Below are positions 6,079-6,243 of a DNA stretch of 6,243 nt, piece after piece. Position numbers and translations under genes: made by a program. The stretch comes from JAWLCA01 sp050485905. Its GTDB lineage: Bacteria > Pseudomonadota > Alphaproteobacteria > Rhodobacterales > Rhodobacteraceae. Under the pieces are notes generated by a model. It saw nothing but the letters and a program-made list of their open reading frames with translations, did no database searches and was not told where the DNA came from. The stretch spans positions 1 through 6,243 of the forward strand of contig JBJHCH010000156.1 of NCBI GenBank assembly GCA_050485905.1. The letters are read 5' to 3'. Every line of letters starts with the position of its first letter. Positions within the stretch are counted from its first letter, which is position 1.

Positions 6079-6243
6079 CTATCGACCGATACGCGCCAGC
6101 ACGTCAGCCTTCAGGAACCGTTCGATCACGAGCATGAACCCGATTGAGGGCACGAGCAGGATCAGCGCCGTGATGGCGGCAATCTGGAAGTTCCCGCCCA
6201 TGCTGGCATTGAACATCAATAGCGGCAGGGTCGTGATATCCGG
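6079..6243 (-). CDS. ABC transporter permease, C-terminal 54 residues (partial)
   Basis: The frame is open from the window edge to a TAG at 6079-6081. It encodes the end of a permease: TTLPLLMFNASMGGNF, then one hydrophobic helix (about IAAITALILLVPSIGFMLVI), then the basic tail ending LARIGR. This matches the last periplasmic loop and final transmembrane helix of binding-protein-dependent permeases. The TLPL-type loop recalls PotC/AfuB-type subunits (polyamine, iron, phosphonate-like importers) more than sugar permeases, but the piece is short. It lies 16 nt upstream of the phosphodiesterase gene, so both are likely in one leftward operon. That operon is separate from the sugar locus, which is transcribed toward it. 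The substrate is unknown. Confidence 0.75.
   Translation of the reverse strand, partial: PDITTLPLLMFNASMGGNFQIAAITALILLVPSIGFMLVIERFLKADVLARIGR

Overview
The window is GC-rich (roughly 60-65 % by eye) and tightly packed. It looks like an alphaproteobacterial chromosome or megaplasmid segment, most likely Rhodobacterales. That placement rests on codon use, a Tat-exported sugar-binding protein and the gene arrangement, and it is an inference, not a database result. No RNA genes, mobile elements, CRISPR arrays or phage genes were seen.

Positions 1-5142 form one sugar import and activation locus built around a divergent control region (2413-2656). Leftward from that region run a long Tat-exported substrate-binding protein (769-2412), an intercistronic stem-loop (717-745) and the first permease (1-692, cut by the window edge). 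Rightward run a MalK/UgpC-type ABC ATPase (2657-3712), a FucU/RbsD-family sugar mutarotase (3763-4215) and a ribokinase-family (PfkB) kinase (4219-5142). The proposed flow is periplasmic capture, ATP-driven import, mutarotation of the free sugar, then phosphorylation. A perfect 12-bp palindrome (2570-2581) sits beside a good -35 hexamer in the control region and is the likely operator for the locus. The regulator is not encoded in the window.

Positions 5143-5303 are a convergent intergenic stretch with two short hairpins. Positions 5304-6243 belong to a second, leftward operon. It contains the C-terminal end of another ABC permease (6079-6243, cut by the window edge) and, 16 nt downstream, a GpdQ/CpdA-like metallophosphoesterase that starts at TTG. 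This looks like the end of a separate importer operon, possibly for a phosphodiester compound, but the substrate cannot be read from this window.

The families are all known. The main points of interest are the pairing of a CUT1-like importer with FucU plus ribokinase-type enzymes (usually CUT2 partners), a substitution in the kinase sugar-binding motif, the N-terminally extended permease, the divergent operator and the permease-phosphodiesterase pairing. I found no clear evidence of an entirely new system.
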